64,000 nucleotides of DNA from Nocardia ninae NBRC 108245 (GCF_007990755.1 NZ_BJXA01000033.1:1-64000); one strand, 5' to 3'; positions 27,354 through 37,500 are shown, numbered from the stretch's first letter. Numbers and translations are program-made. Notes: generated by a model from the sequence alone, not told the origin.

Positions 27354-27947
27354 TTATGTCGGTCCTTTCTCGATCGATCGGCGCGGAGTACCCGACTCGG
27401 CGCGGTGTCGTTGTGGCGGGCGAGCCTGGTAGGACTGGTCGAGCATGCGGGTCAGGGCCGGGGAGGTGGCCAGCGAATCGAGCACCGGGCGCAGGCTCTT
27501 GGTCAAGGCGGCGCGGTCGCGGGTGCTCAGGTGCCGCAGGAAGTGGCGGCGAACCCGGTCGATGTGTTCGGGTGCGGCGGCGAGCAGGGCTCGGCGGCCG
27601 TTGTCGGTGAGTACGACCTCGACGCCTCGTTTGTCGGTCGCGGCCTGTTGCCGGTCCACCAAACCGCGCGCCTGCATGCGTTTGATCTGTTGGGACAGCC
27701 TGCTCTGGGAGAGCATGGCCGCCTCGGCCAGATCGTTCATCCGCACGCGGCAATCCGGTGCCGCCTCCAAGGCGACCAGGACCGCGTATTCATCCAGGGT
27801 CAGGCCGTGAGCGCGCCGCAGGTCGGTGTCGAGCCGATCGATCAGCAAGCGACTGGTGAACAGAAAGGATATCCATGTCGTCAGCTCGTCACCGTCCCAC
27901 CTGCTCACGAATCCGGTACCTTCGGATTGATCTTGTGGGACCATCAT
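27354..27947 (-). CDS. MarR-family transcriptional regulator
   Basis: 197-198 residues. Winged helix-turn-helix of MarR type: LTLDEYAVLVALEAAPDCRVRMNDLAEAAMLSQSRLSQQIKRM with the wing DKRGVEVVLTDNGRRAL. Dimer-forming helices flank it. ATG at 27947 is preceded by AAGGAG at five bases. Its promoter region faces the FAD oxidase gene at 28023, and a 24-bp palindrome lies between them, so it most likely represses itself and the divergent operon until an aromatic acid or similar ligand binds. Confidence 0.93.
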   Translation of the reverse strand: MMVPQDQSEGTGFVSRWDGDELTTWISFLFTSRLLIDRLDTDLRRAHGLTLDEYAVLVALEAAPDCRVRMNDLAEAAMLSQSRLSQQIKRMQARGLVDRQQAATDKRGVEVVLTDNGRRALLAAAPEHIDRVRRHFLRHLSTRDRAALTKSLRPVLDSLATSPALTRMLDQSYQARPPQRHRAESGTPRRSIEKGPT

Positions 27948-27983
27948 CACATCTCCTTGTGGCAATTGCCTAGCTACCGTCTA

Positions 27984-28007
27984 ATTTACATTAACTTTGA
28001 TGTAAAT
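27984..28007. promoter_or_regulatory. MarR operator candidate
   Basis: ATTTACAT, 8-base spacer TAACTTTG, ATGTAAAT: perfect 8-bp arms in an AT-rich island between the divergent MarR and FAD oxidase genes. The right arm ends 15 bases before the GTG start, so a bound dimer would block the promoter or ribosome site. A separate GGCAATTGCC palindrome lies at 27961-27970. Confidence 0.72.
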
Positions 28008-28022
28008 CGAGAGGAGATAGCC

Positions 28023-29474
28023 GTGACTGACATCGCAACGCTGCTCCACCAGCACCTGCCCTCGACGCAGATGAGTTTCGAGGGTGATCCCGACTACGAC
28101 CGAGCCCGCGCGACCTGGAACGTGCGGACCCAGTTTCACCCCTTGGGGGTCGTGCGGCCGCGCAGCACCGCCGAGGTGGCCACGGTCGTGCGGTGTGCCC
28201 GCGAGGCAGGCGTCACCCAGATCGCGATCCGCTCCGGCGGCCACTCCATCGAAGGCAACGGGCTGGGCGGCCGGGGCGGGCACGCGCTGGTGATCGATCT
28301 GATCCACCTCGACAAGGTCACCGTGGCCCCGGGGGCACGCACCGCGACCGTGGAACCCGGTGCGCTGCTCGGCAATCTCTACTGGGAGGCATGGTCGCAC
28401 GGCGAGCTCATGGTGCCCGGCGGCGACTGCCTGCCCGTCGGCGTCGGCGGCCAGGCCACCTGCGGAGGATACGGGCGCGCCGTGCGTCGATACGGCATCC
28501 TCACCGACCACGTCATGCAGGTCGAGGTCGTCACCGCAGACGGTCGCGTGCTGATCGCCGACGAGGACACCAACTCCGATCTGTTCTGGGCGCTGCGCGG
28601 CTCGGGCACCGGATCGTTCGCCGTGATCACCAAGTTCGTGCTCCGCCTGCACACGGCGCCGAAAGCGCCCGCGAATTTCTCGCTGCGCTACCGCCTGACC
28701 GACATCGACTTCGTCGAAACATTCACGGCGCTACAGGATTACACCCTCAACGCACCGACGACATTCAGTCCGATGCTGGTGATCTGGAAAGGCATCCTCG
28801 AAATGGTCGGTGTGCTGCTCACCGACACACCCGCCGAGCGCGACTCCATGATCGCCGACATGCGCGCGCGTCTGCCGCGACCGACCGAGTCCGACATCGA
28901 ACCGATGAGCTACATCGACGTCATCGCCACCCAAGCCGCGACACAAACCTCGGCACACTGGCTGGCCGAACCCGGCAAACTCAGCCGCGAAGCCGACGAG
29001 AACCTGCGCTACCAGGCGATCAAGGCCGCACACCTGCCCGAACCGTTCACCCCCGAGGTGATCGCGAAACTCGGTGAACTCGCGGCCCGGCAGCCGCTCC
29101 AGGGTGCCCGGATGCAGATGCAAGCCCTCGACCCGGCCTCCGGACTACCGGCCGACGCCACCGCGGTCAAAGTGCGCGGCAGTGTCTGGCTGCTCGGCTT
29201 CGGCACCGACGTCGAATCCGGCGAAACCGACGACCCCGCACAGCTTGTCCCGCTCGGCGAGCAGCGCCGTTGGTGGCCCCGCGAGGCCTACGAGCTGATG
29301 TACCCCCACACTGTCGGCGGCTACATCGGCGACGACGACCTCGAAGAACAGCTGCACGGACGTGACATGTACGCCAGTTATTACGGCGCGCACTTCCCCC
29401 GGCTCCAGACCATCAAACGTAAGTACGACCCGGACAACCTGTTCCACAACGCCATGAGCATTCCGCTCGACTGA
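28023..29474 (+). CDS. Berberine-bridge-type FAD-linked oxidoreductase
   Basis: 483 residues. PCMH-type FAD domain with the histidine of IRSGGHSIEGNG and the cysteine of PGGDCLPVGVGG, the pair that binds FAD bicovalently in BBE-like oxidases. The C-terminal BBE motif region ends in RKYDPDNLFHNAMSIPLD. Such enzymes oxidise alcohols, sugars or secondary metabolites using oxygen. Within this island it could oxidise the hydroxyacid or an alcohol intermediate; substrate unproven. GTG start at 28023 follows GAGGAG. Its promoter is shared with the MarR gene. Confidence 0.9.
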   Translation: MTDIATLLHQHLPSTQMSFEGDPDYDRARATWNVRTQFHPLGVVRPRSTAEVATVVRCAREAGVTQIAIRSGGHSIEGNGLGGRGGHALVIDLIHLDKVTVAPGARTATVEPGALLGNLYWEAWSHGELMVPGGDCLPVGVGGQATCGGYGRAVRRYGILTDHVMQVEVVTADGRVLIADEDTNSDLFWALRGSGTGSFAVITKFVLRLHTAPKAPANFSLRYRLTDIDFVETFTALQDYTLNAPTTFSPMLVIWKGILEMVGVLLTDTPAERDSMIADMRARLPRPTESDIEPMSYIDVIATQAATQTSAHWLAEPGKLSREADENLRYQAIKAAHLPEPFTPEVIAKLGELAARQPLQGARMQMQALDPASGLPADATAVKVRGSVWLLGFGTDVESGETDDPAQLVPLGEQRRWWPREAYELMYPHTVGGYIGDDDLEEQLHGRDMYASYYGAHFPRLQTIKRKYDPDNLFHNAMSIPLD

Positions 29475-29562
29475 ACGGGGCGCCGCCCCACCGGCGTAGA
29501 GATCGGCTTTCATCCCATGCTCGGCATTCGTTATCCGGTTCGTTGGATCGAAGGAGCTGATC

Positions 29563-32481
29563 GTGAAATTGTGGCAACCATTTCTCCACTCGCCGGCGCT
29601 GCTGGATTCGCCCGGTCGCATTACCGACGCCGCGCCCGAGGCCTTGGCCGAGGGCTCCGCCGCCTCGTTGAAGGCCGATATGGACGGCCTGCTCGGTGCG
29701 GACAAAGTGCACGCACGGGCGATCGATCTGGTGAGATATGCCAGTGATTACAGCCCATACCGACTGATTCCGAAGGTGGTGGTGAATCCGCAGACCCCGC
29801 AGGATGTCGCCGCCGTGCTGGCATACGCGCGTGCGCGCGGGCACACCGTGACCTTCCGTGCGGCGGGCACCAGCCCGAACGGCCAGGCAGCCGGAGACGA
29901 CATCCTCATCGATGTCCGGCGCGGCTGGAGCGGCACGATCGTCGAGGACCAGGGACAGCGGGTACGGGTGCGTCCAGGCACCACCGTTGCCATAGCCAAC
30001 GCTGCCCTCGCCCGGCGCGGCACCCGGTTGGGGCCCGACCCGGCCAGCGCCCATGCGTGCACGGTGGGCGGCGTGATCGCCAACAACTCCTCCGGTTTCG
30101 CCGCGGGGGTGACCCAAACCGCCTCGGCCACATTGCGTTCGGTCACGGTTGTGCTGCCGTCGGGGACGATCGTCGACACCGGCGCCGACGACGCCGACGC
30201 GGTTCTCACGGCCGCGGAGCCGGAATTGGCGGCGGGGCTGCTGCGGATCAAAGCCGAGATCGAGGCCGACACCGAGCTCGCCGACCGCATCCGCCACAAG
30301 TTCGCCATCAAGAACGCCAGCGGGTACCGGCTCGACGGCTTCCTGATCGGCGCCACCCCGGCACAGATCCTCACCCGGCTGATGGTGTGTTCCCAAGGGA
30401 CACTGGGATTCGTCGCCGAAGCCGTGTTCGACACGGTGTCACTGCTGCCCACGCGCGCTGCGGCATTTTTGCTGTTCGATACCCTGGAACACGCCGCCGA
30501 GGCGGTGCCGAAGTTCACCGCGGCCGGCGCCCAGGTCGCCGAACTGCTCGACGGCCGCACCCTACGTGCGTGCGCGCAGCTACCCGCGGCGAATCCGGCC
30601 TGGGCCGAACTACATTCAGGCTCAGCGGCATTGCTGGTGGAAGTGCGGGCCACCGACGAAGTGACATTGGATTCCACGCTGCCACTGGTGGAGGCGGTGC
30701 TGACCGACTGCGCACTCACCGAACCAGGTCAATTCACCCGCGACCGAGCCCAGATCGCCATCTATTGGCAGCTCCGTGAGGGACTGGGTGGTTTGGTCGG
30801 GATGCAGCGCCCCGTCGGCGCCACGATGATCGGCGAGGACGTCTGCGTGCCGCCGGCTCGGGTCGCCGAGGCGGCGAAAGACCTTGCCGCCCTGCTGGAT
30901 ACGCACGGCTACGATCCTTCCCTGCAGGGGCACGCCTCGGCAGGCAACTTCCACTTCTGCCTGATGGTCGACTTCAGCACCGCCGAGGGCAAGAACAACT
31001 ACGCGAAATTCATGGACGAGTTGGTCGAGCTCATCACCGGAAAATACGACGGCTCGTTGAAAGCCGAGCACGGCAGCGGCCGCAACATGGCGCCGTTCGT
31101 ACCGATCGAATGGGGCGACAAAGCCACCGACCTCATGTGGCAGATCAAGCGCCTGTTCGACCCGCACGGGGTGCTCGCGCCCGACGTCATGCTCACCCGC
31201 GACCGCACCTCACATTTGAAGCACCTGCAGTCGATGCCCCGGGTGGAAGACACCATCGAGCACTGCATCGAATGCGGTTTCTGCGAACACGTCTGCCCCA
31301 GCAGGCATCTCACCACCACCCCGCGCCAGCGCATCGTCGTGCGCCGGGAGATGGAACGCCAGGGCGGCGATACACCGCTACGTCGCGCGCTGCTCGAGCA
31401 GTACGAGTACGACGCGGTGGAAACCTGCGCCGGTGACGGCAGCTGCTCACTCGCCTGCCCGCTCGACATAGACACCGGCACCATGATGAAAACCTTCCGT
31501 CACTCCGAACACACCGCGCGACAAGAGAAAACAGCGCTGCTGGTGGCCGAGCGCTGGGGCCGGGTCGAACAGCTGGCCCGGGTGGCGGTGCGGGGCGGTC
31601 ACCTGCTGGGCGCCACCGTGATGACGGCCATCACCGGCCTACTACGCCTGGTCGTGAGCACCGAGCTGATGCCGGGCTGGCTGCGCGAGATGCCCGCCGC
31701 GGCCCCCGCACACCTGCCGCGGACCCAGCGCGACGGTGCGGCGGCGGTCTACTTCCCCGCCTGCATCAACCGCATCTTCGGCCGCGCACCACAGGATCGG
31801 CGGGAGTTGAGCCTACCCGAAGCCCTGGTCACGCTCTCCGCCCGCGCCGGTATGCCGCTGTGGATTCCCGAGGATGTACGCGGCAGCTGCTGCGCCACGG
31901 TCTGGCACTCCAAGGGATACCAGGACGGCAACACCTACATGGCCAACCTGATTATCGAAAACCTCTGGCGCTGGAGCGATTCCGGCACCCTGCCGGTCGT
32001 TATCGACGCCGCCTCCTGCACCCTCGGCGTGCTCAACGAAATCACCGACTACCTGACCGACGACAACGCGGCACACCGGGCCGCGATGACGATCATGGAC
32101 GCCACCACCTGGTCTCAGCAGCAGCTGCTGCCCAACCTCACCGTCGGCGAGAAGCTCGACCGGGTCGCGGTGCACCCCACCTGCTCCACCCGCCACCTCG
32201 GCATCGACGGCACGCTCGCCGAGATCGGTGCCGCACTCGCGACCGAGGTCGTCGTGCCGCAACAGGCCACCTGCTGCGCCTTCGCCGGCGATCGCGGCTT
32301 CCTGCACCCCGAACTCACCGAAGCCGCCACCCACGACGAAGCCGACGAACTCGACGGCCAAAACTTCGACGCCCACCTGTGCAACAACCGAACCTGCGAA
32401 ATCGGACTCGAACACGGAACCGGAGGCCACTACGAATCATTCATCTTCACCCTCGAACGCCAGACCCGTCCACAGAGCTGA
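29563..32481 (+). CDS. FAD-linked and Fe-S/CCG-domain 2-hydroxyacid dehydrogenase (D-lactate/D-mandelate type)
   Basis: 972 residues, a fusion typical of quinone-linked D-2-hydroxyacid dehydrogenases. N-terminal FAD_binding_4 domain (RAAGTSPNGQAAGDDILID), FAD-oxidase C domain, then two 4Fe-4S motifs (HCIECGFCEHVCP and CAGDGSCSLACP), then cysteine-rich CCG domains (GSCCATVWHSKGY, HPTCSTRHLG, ATCCAFAGDRGF). It would pass electrons from a D-2-hydroxyacid to the respiratory chain. Next to benzoylformate decarboxylase, D-mandelate to benzoylformate is a sensible guess; D-lactate is the other. GTG at 29563 follows AAGGAG, 88 bases after the FAD oxidase stop, so the two are probably co-transcribed. 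Confidence 0.9.
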   Translation: MKLWQPFLHSPALLDSPGRITDAAPEALAEGSAASLKADMDGLLGADKVHARAIDLVRYASDYSPYRLIPKVVVNPQTPQDVAAVLAYARARGHTVTFRAAGTSPNGQAAGDDILIDVRRGWSGTIVEDQGQRVRVRPGTTVAIANAALARRGTRLGPDPASAHACTVGGVIANNSSGFAAGVTQTASATLRSVTVVLPSGTIVDTGADDADAVLTAAEPELAAGLLRIKAEIEADTELADRIRHKFAIKNASGYRLDGFLIGATPAQILTRLMVCSQGTLGFVAEAVFDTVSLLPTRAAAFLLFDTLEHAAEAVPKFTAAGAQVAELLDGRTLRACAQLPAANPAWAELHSGSAALLVEVRATDEVTLDSTLPLVEAVLTDCALTEPGQFTRDRAQIAIYWQLREGLGGLVGMQRPVGATMIGEDVCVPPARVAEAAKDLAALLDTHGYDPSLQGHASAGNFHFCLMVDFSTAEGKNNYAKFMDELVELITGKYDGSLKAEHGSGRNMAPFVPIEWGDKATDLMWQIKRLFDPHGVLAPDVMLTRDRTSHLKHLQSMPRVEDTIEHCIECGFCEHVCPSRHLTTTPRQRIVVRREMERQGGDTPLRRALLEQYEYDAVETCAGDGSCSLACPLDIDTGTMMKTFRHSEHTARQEKTALLVAERWGRVEQLARVAVRGGHLLGATVMTAITGLLRLVVSTELMPGWLREMPAAAPAHLPRTQRDGAAAVYFPACINRIFGRAPQDRRELSLPEALVTLSARAGMPLWIPEDVRGSCCATVWHSKGYQDGNTYMANLIIENLWRWSDSGTLPVVIDAASCTLGVLNEITDYLTDDNAAHRAAMTIMDATTWSQQQLLPNLTVGEKLDRVAVHPTCSTRHLGIDGTLAEIGAALATEVVVPQQATCCAFAGDRGFLHPELTEAATHDEADELDGQNFDAHLCNNRTCEIGLEHGTGGHYESFIFTLERQTRPQS

Positions 32482-32753
32482 CCCGCCCCCTCAGAAAGGA
32501 AGTACTGGGCCGGTATCTCCCCGAGGGCACTGAACTGACCCTGCTCACGCCCGACTCCGACCAAGCCGCACGCGCACCACTGGGCAACGCCATCATCGGC
32601 GACCCCGCCCGGGGCTCGCCCAGCTCGCCGAACTCGTCACCACCCGCCGGCCGATGCCCCCGTCATGAAACAGCAAGCATCGGTTGATATTTCGGCAGAG
32701 CCCACCGACACGATCAGGGGAGACAGAACTCGCGCGGGGGCGGGATCACGACA
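32482..32753. other. Intergenic stretch after the Fe-S dehydrogenase
   Basis: About 270 bases; no gene, RNA or clear terminator recognised. It leads into decayed coding sequence. Confidence 0.4.
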
Positions 32754-33523
32754 TGGTTCTTTACCAAGAACCGTGTACTCGAGGGCGATAAGTTCTACGT
32801 CAAAGGTCGACCCTCGAGGTGGCAGGTGCCAGCCCGCGGCTGCGTAGATAAGGAAGCGATCAATGTCGGGTACGGGATCGGTACAGGTCGGCCACCACCA
32901 ATTCAGCGTGGGGGCAATCGACGCCGATACGCATACCTCCTCGATCCCGACGGTGGGGTGCAACGAGTCCCGCACGAGGACCCTGCCGTTCGAGCCGTGC
33001 ACGAGCGCATCCGCACCTGGGGTGGCCGCGCCCCCAGCCCTGCACTCACCGAAGGCTTCGGCATCTACGACGCCCAGTTCCTCGCCGGACTGGATCGGGA
33101 TTTGGTCGACGCCATCGAGAACCTCCCCGAAGACCGCCTCCGGTCCTTGACACGCTGGTGCGCACACCGCGCATTCGAACACGCAGGCTTGGCCCAGTTC
33201 CCAGATTTCCGAACCGCCCTGACCGCCCTGGATGATGTCGAATCCGCGACAGCGCCAACGGATTTCGTCAACGCCTCCCAAGCCCGCTGGCGCCTCGACA
33301 CCGACCCCGACATCCCCGTCACCATCGTCTCCGGACTGCCGGGAAGCAGCGAACAAATCCAGCAACATCAGGCCATCGCGACTACTTCGCCGCCACGGAG
33401 TTCGGCGACCCGCTCAAAGCCGCTTTCAACGCCGTGCGTTTTGCGGCGACGACCTACGGCATGGACTATCGCGAACTGTTCACTGCCGTCCGAACCGAAT
33501 TCTTCACCGTCCCGAAGCCATGA
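32754..33523 (+). pseudogene. Unrecognised protein, probably frameshifted
   Basis: From 32754 a frame reads ...WFFTKNRVLEGDKFYVKG and later RYAYLLDPDGGVQRVPHEDP, then a helical region GIYDAQFLAGLDRDLVDAIENLPEDRLRSLTRW with protein-like composition. Near 33370 the protein-like reading moves to another frame (DYFAATEFGDPLKAAFNAVRF ... FTVPKP, stop at 33523). I know no family for it. One base change near 33370 would join both parts into a protein of about 255 residues. It may be a relic or carry a sequencing error. No clear start with a ribosome site is visible. Confidence 0.4.
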
Positions 33524-33548
33524 CTCCGGGACGATTCCCTGCCAAGGC

Positions 33549-33590
33549 ACGGTGCGGTTGTGGGACACCACCACCGGCCACTTGACAGGT
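33549..33590 (+). pseudogene. WD40-repeat fragment
   Basis: Translates as TVRLWDTTTGHLTG, the end of a WD40 repeat, with no neighbouring repeats. It is a likely remnant of a larger WD40 gene deleted from this site. Short, so chance similarity cannot be fully excluded. Confidence 0.45.
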
Positions 33591-33928
33591 TCGAGTCCTC
33601 CCCTGCTCACCGCGGTAACTACCCGAACTCTTCGTAATGCCTGGTGAGAGCGCTAGGTGCAGATGTGTCGCGGGTCACATTTCGATTGTCGTCGAACACC
33701 CCTTGACCTTCGAGGCCTGCGTCACGCATGGTGACATGAGGTTAACAAGCGCTTAGTAAGTCGCGTTCCCCGCTCGAACGGCTGGCGTACCCGAGGACAT
33801 CGGTGGCGTGTCTGCTCTCCGTCGAGGTGAGCTGGACGACCGGTGGTCGTCGGCGGCGTCGGCACACCGTTCGGCGGCGGCGCGGGCTTTCGATACGCAC
33901 CGACAATTACTGGCGAGGAGAACAACAC

Positions 33929-34687
33929 ATGAGCAATGCACAGCGGATCGCGATTGTCACCGGCGCCGCGCGCGGCATCGGCGCGGCTGTCGCGCGTCGA
34001 CTGGCTGCCGACGGAATGGCGGTCGCCGTGCTGGATCTGGATGAAACCGCTTGCGGCGCAGTGGTAGCCGAGATTGAGAAGGCCGGCGGGCGGGCCCTCG
34101 CGGCCGGTGCGGACGTAGCCGACGAGGCAGCCGTGGAGCAGGCCGTGGAACGCGTCGCCGCCGAGCTCGGCGCGCCGAATGTGCTGGTCAACAATGCGGG
34201 TGTGCTGCGCGACAACCTGCTGTTCAAGATGTCCGTCGATGACTGGGACACGGTCATGAACGTGCACCTGCGGGGTTCGTTCCTGATGTCGCGCGCGGTG
34301 CAGCGGCACATGATCGAGCAGAAGTGGGGCCGCATCGTCAGCCTGTCCAGCACCTCCGCGCTCGGTAACCGCGGTCAGGCCAATTACGCTGCGGCCAAGG
34401 CCGGTTTGCAGGGCTTCACCAAGACGCTGGCGTTCGAGCTGGGCAAGTTCGGTGTCACCGCGAACGCCGTCGCTCCGGGTTTCATCGAGACCGATATGAC
34501 GGCGGCCACCGCGGCGCGGATGGGCGTCCCCTTCGAGGATTTCAAAAAGGCGGTGGTGGCGACGATTCCGGTCGCCCGTGCCGGGCAGCCCGAGGACATC
34601 GCGCACACCATCTCGTTCCTCACCAGCGAAGGCGCGGGATTCGTCTCCGGCCAAGTGATCTACGTGGCCGGCGGCCCCAAGAACTGA
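33929..34687 (+). CDS. Short-chain dehydrogenase, FabG-like 3-oxoacyl reductase
   Basis: 252 residues. NAD(P) motif TGAARGIG, NNAG motif, catalytic Ser in SLSSTSALGN and YxxxK in YAAAK, and the FabG ending GQVIYVAGG. It reduces a 3-oxoacyl group to 3-hydroxyacyl (or the reverse). ATG at 33929 lies after GGCGAGGAG. It opens a five-gene plus-strand operon with MaoC hydratase, acyl-CoA dehydrogenase, MDR reductase and TetR regulator, which looks like fatty acyl or branched acyl-CoA metabolism. Confidence 0.92.
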   Translation: MSNAQRIAIVTGAARGIGAAVARRLAADGMAVAVLDLDETACGAVVAEIEKAGGRALAAGADVADEAAVEQAVERVAAELGAPNVLVNNAGVLRDNLLFKMSVDDWDTVMNVHLRGSFLMSRAVQRHMIEQKWGRIVSLSSTSALGNRGQANYAAAKAGLQGFTKTLAFELGKFGVTANAVAPGFIETDMTAATAARMGVPFEDFKKAVVATIPVARAGQPEDIAHTISFLTSEGAGFVSGQVIYVAGGPKN

Positions 34688-34702
34688 ATCGCCGAAGGAG
34701 CC

Positions 34703-35161
34703 ATGGCAATGCGGACATTCGATGGTTTGGACGACCTGGCGACAGCGGTCGGCACCCATCTCGGTTACAGCGGGTGGCATACCGTCACCCAGGAGCAGAT
34801 CGATCGTTTCGCGGAAGCGACCGGAGACCATCAGTGGATCCACGTCGACCCGGTGAAGGCGGCCGCCGGACCCTTCGGCACGACGGTGGCGCACGGGTTC
34901 CTCACCTTGTCGCTGCTGCCGATGCTGGCCCGTGAGATCTATCGGGTCGACGGCCTGTCGATGGGGATCAACTACGGCACCAACAAGGTTCGGTTTCCCA
35001 CACCGGTCCCGGTCGGTTCCCGGCTGCGGGCGGGCGTCGAGCTGGTCTCGCTCACGGCGGCGAAGCTCGGGTACCAGGCGGTGAGCTCGGTGACCGTCGA
35101 GATCGAGGGCGCGAGTAAACCGGCCTGCGTGGCCGAGAGCGTCGCGATTCTGGTGCCGTGA
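34703..35161 (+). CDS. MaoC-like (R)-specific enoyl-CoA hydratase
   Basis: 152 residues with hot-dog fold and the hydratase motif: [15 protein letters not shown] (catalytic Asp/His) and HGFLTLSL. It adds water to trans-2-enoyl-CoA giving (R)-3-hydroxyacyl-CoA, or removes it, pairing with the preceding FabG-like reductase. It begins 15 bases after that gene's stop. Confidence 0.93.
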   Translation: MAMRTFDGLDDLATAVGTHLGYSGWHTVTQEQIDRFAEATGDHQWIHVDPVKAAAGPFGTTVAHGFLTLSLLPMLAREIYRVDGLSMGINYGTNKVRFPTPVPVGSRLRAGVELVSLTAAKLGYQAVSSVTVEIEGASKPACVAESVAILVP

Positions 35162-35193
35162 ACCCGCATGACGAACAACGATCAGGAGTAGAG

Positions 35194-36417
35194 ATGTTCG
35201 AGCTCTCGGACCGGGCCCGCCGAATTCGCGACGATCTGCTGGCCTTCATGGACGAGCAGATCTATCCCGCGGAACCGATCTTCCACGCGCAGATGACGGA
35301 ATCCGGTGACCCGCACTACCATCCGCCGATTCTCGAGGAACTCAAGACCGAGGCCAAGAAGCGTGGCTTGTGGAACCTCTTCCACCCGCATCCGGAGTGG
35401 GGTCCCGGCCTGACCAACTCCGAATACGCGCCGCTGGCCGAGATCATGGGCCGGAGTGCACATCTGGCGCCGGAGGCGACCAACTGTAGCGCCCCCGACA
35501 CCGGCAACATGGAGGTGCTGACGCTGTTCGGCACCGAGGAGCACAAGCGGGAATGGCTGGCGCCGCTGCTGGCAGGCGAGATCCGATCGGCCTTCGCCAT
35601 GACCGAACCCGCGGTCGCGAGTTCGGATGCCACCAATATCCAGTTGCGAATGGACCGCGACGGAGACGACTACGTGCTCAACGGCCGCAAGTGGTGGACA
35701 TCCAATGCGCTGCACAAGAATTGCCAAGTGCTCATCGTCATGGGCAAGACCGACGTCGACGCGCAAGTGCATCGCCAGCAGAGCATGATGGTGGTCCCGC
35801 TCGATACGCCCGGCGTCACCGTGGTGCGCGGGCTGTCGGTGTTCGGCTATCAGGATCGAGAAGGCCACGCGGAGGTGGTGTTCGACAACGTCCGGGTGCC
35901 GCGCACCGCGTTGCTGGCCGGCGAAGGCGACGGATTCATGATCAGCCAGGCCCGGCTCGGCCCCGGCCGCATCCATCACTGCATGCGCGCCGTCGGCATG
36001 GCGGAGCGAGCCCTCGACCTGATGATCGATCGAGCACAAGCCCGCACAACCTTCGGGGAGCCCGTGGCCAACCGGGCCAATATCCAGGACTGGATCGCGG
36101 AGTCGCGCATCGAGATCGAGATGACCCGGCTGCTGATCTTGAAGACCGCGTATCTGATGGACACGGTCGGCAACAAGAACGCGCGCACCGAGATCGCCGC
36201 CATCAAGGTCGCCGCACCGCAGATGGCGTTGAAGGTGATCGACCGGGCCATCCAGGTACACGGCGGCGGTGGCGTCTCCGACGACTTCCCGCTGGCCAGC
36301 ATGTACGCGCACGTGCGAACGCTGCGATTGGCCGACGGTCCGGACGAGGTGCACAAACGCACCATCGCGCAGCGGGAACTGCGCCGCCGGGATCCGTCCT
36401 GGGGCCGGAAAGCCTGA
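35194..36417 (+). CDS. Acyl-CoA dehydrogenase
   Basis: 407 residues from ATG 35194, which has AGGAG five bases upstream; a GTG at 35158 overlapping the previous stop is a weaker alternative. Seen: [27 protein letters not shown] and the C-terminal [13 protein letters not shown] segment, as in ACAD10/11-like enzymes. FAD-dependent alpha,beta-dehydrogenation of an acyl-CoA is expected. Together with MaoC and SDR neighbours it completes three beta-oxidation-type steps. Confidence 0.92.
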   Translation: MFELSDRARRIRDDLLAFMDEQIYPAEPIFHAQMTESGDPHYHPPILEELKTEAKKRGLWNLFHPHPEWGPGLTNSEYAPLAEIMGRSAHLAPEATNCSAPDTGNMEVLTLFGTEEHKREWLAPLLAGEIRSAFAMTEPAVASSDATNIQLRMDRDGDDYVLNGRKWWTSNALHKNCQVLIVMGKTDVDAQVHRQQSMMVVPLDTPGVTVVRGLSVFGYQDREGHAEVVFDNVRVPRTALLAGEGDGFMISQARLGPGRIHHCMRAVGMAERALDLMIDRAQARTTFGEPVANRANIQDWIAESRIEIEMTRLLILKTAYLMDTVGNKNARTEIAAIKVAAPQMALKVIDRAIQVHGGGGVSDDFPLASMYAHVRTLRLADGPDEVHKRTIAQRELRRRDPSWGRKA

Positions 36418-36458
36418 GCCGCACAGATGAATTCGACTACTTCCAGAAGGAGTTCGCC

Positions 36459-37460
36459 ATGACGAAAACCCAGCAGGTCCGGTTGGCCGAGCGGCCGACC
36501 GGGCTGCCCACCGCGGACACCTGGAACCTGACGACCACCGAACTGCCCGACCTCGGACCGGGCGAGATCCTGGTAAAGGTCAACTTCATCTCCCTGGATC
36601 CGGCAATGCGGGGCTGGCTCAACGATGTTCGCTCGTATCTGCCGCCGGTGGGTATCGGGGAGGTGATGCGATCCCTCGACATCGCCACGGTCGTCGAGTC
36701 GACGCACCCGGACTTCGCGGTCGGCGACACGGTCAGCGGCACCTTCGGTGTCACCGAGTACGCCATCAGCAACGGCCGCGGCGTGCAGCGAGTAGACCTG
36801 AACGCCGCCGCCGGCCCGACCTGGCTCGGCGTGCTCGGAATACCCGGCATGACAGCGTATTTCGGCCTGCTCGACGTCGGAAAACTCAGCGAAGGCGACG
36901 TCGTGCTGGTGTCGGCGGCCGCGGGTGCGGTCGGGAGTGTGGCCGGGCAGATCGCGAAAGCCAAGGGCGCCACCGTGATCGGCATCGCGGGCGGGCCGGA
37001 GAAATGCCGGATGCTCACCGAGGAGCTGGGTTTCGACGCGGCCATCGACTATCGCGCGGGCAATGTGCTGAAACAGCTGCGTGCAGTGGCCCCGGACGGC
37101 GTCGACATCTACTTCGACAATGTCGGCGGCGAGATCCTCGATGCCGCACTGGCCAACCTGCGCCGCGGCGCGCGCGTCGTGCTGTGCGGCGCGATCTCGG
37201 CCTACAACGAGCAGAAGCCGCCGCCGGGACCGTCGCGCTACATGTCGCTGCTGGTTTTCCGGGCCACCATGGCTGGGTTCGTGGTCTTCGACTACGCCGA
37301 CCGTTACCCCGAAGCCGGTGCGCAGCTGGCGCAGTGGCTGGCCGAAGGGCGGATCAAGAGCCGCGAACATGTGGTCGAAGGCGGGCTCGCCCGCTTCGGC
37401 GAGACCTTGAACATGCTGTTCACCGGTGCGAACACCGGCAAGCTCGTGCTGGCGGTCTGA
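36459..37460 (+). CDS. NADP-dependent MDR-superfamily oxidoreductase (PTGR/curcumin reductase type)
   Basis: 333 residues. Zinc-free medium-chain reductase: NFISLDPAMRGWLND at the N-terminus, GMTAYFGLLDVG, nucleotide loop SAAAGAVGSVAGQIAK and FDNVGGEILDAAL. The family reduces the 2-alkene bond of enones or prostaglandin-like compounds. ATG at 36459 follows AGAAGGAG. Same operon as the acyl-CoA dehydrogenase. Confidence 0.92.
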   Translation: MTKTQQVRLAERPTGLPTADTWNLTTTELPDLGPGEILVKVNFISLDPAMRGWLNDVRSYLPPVGIGEVMRSLDIATVVESTHPDFAVGDTVSGTFGVTEYAISNGRGVQRVDLNAAAGPTWLGVLGIPGMTAYFGLLDVGKLSEGDVVLVSAAAGAVGSVAGQIAKAKGATVIGIAGGPEKCRMLTEELGFDAAIDYRAGNVLKQLRAVAPDGVDIYFDNVGGEILDAALANLRRGARVVLCGAISAYNEQKPPPGPSRYMSLLVFRATMAGFVVFDYADRYPEAGAQLAQWLAEGRIKSREHVVEGGLARFGETLNMLFTGANTGKLVLAV

Positions 37461-37500
37461 ACCCGCTGCGCCCTGTCCCCCGTACCGGGGCAGGGTGCAG

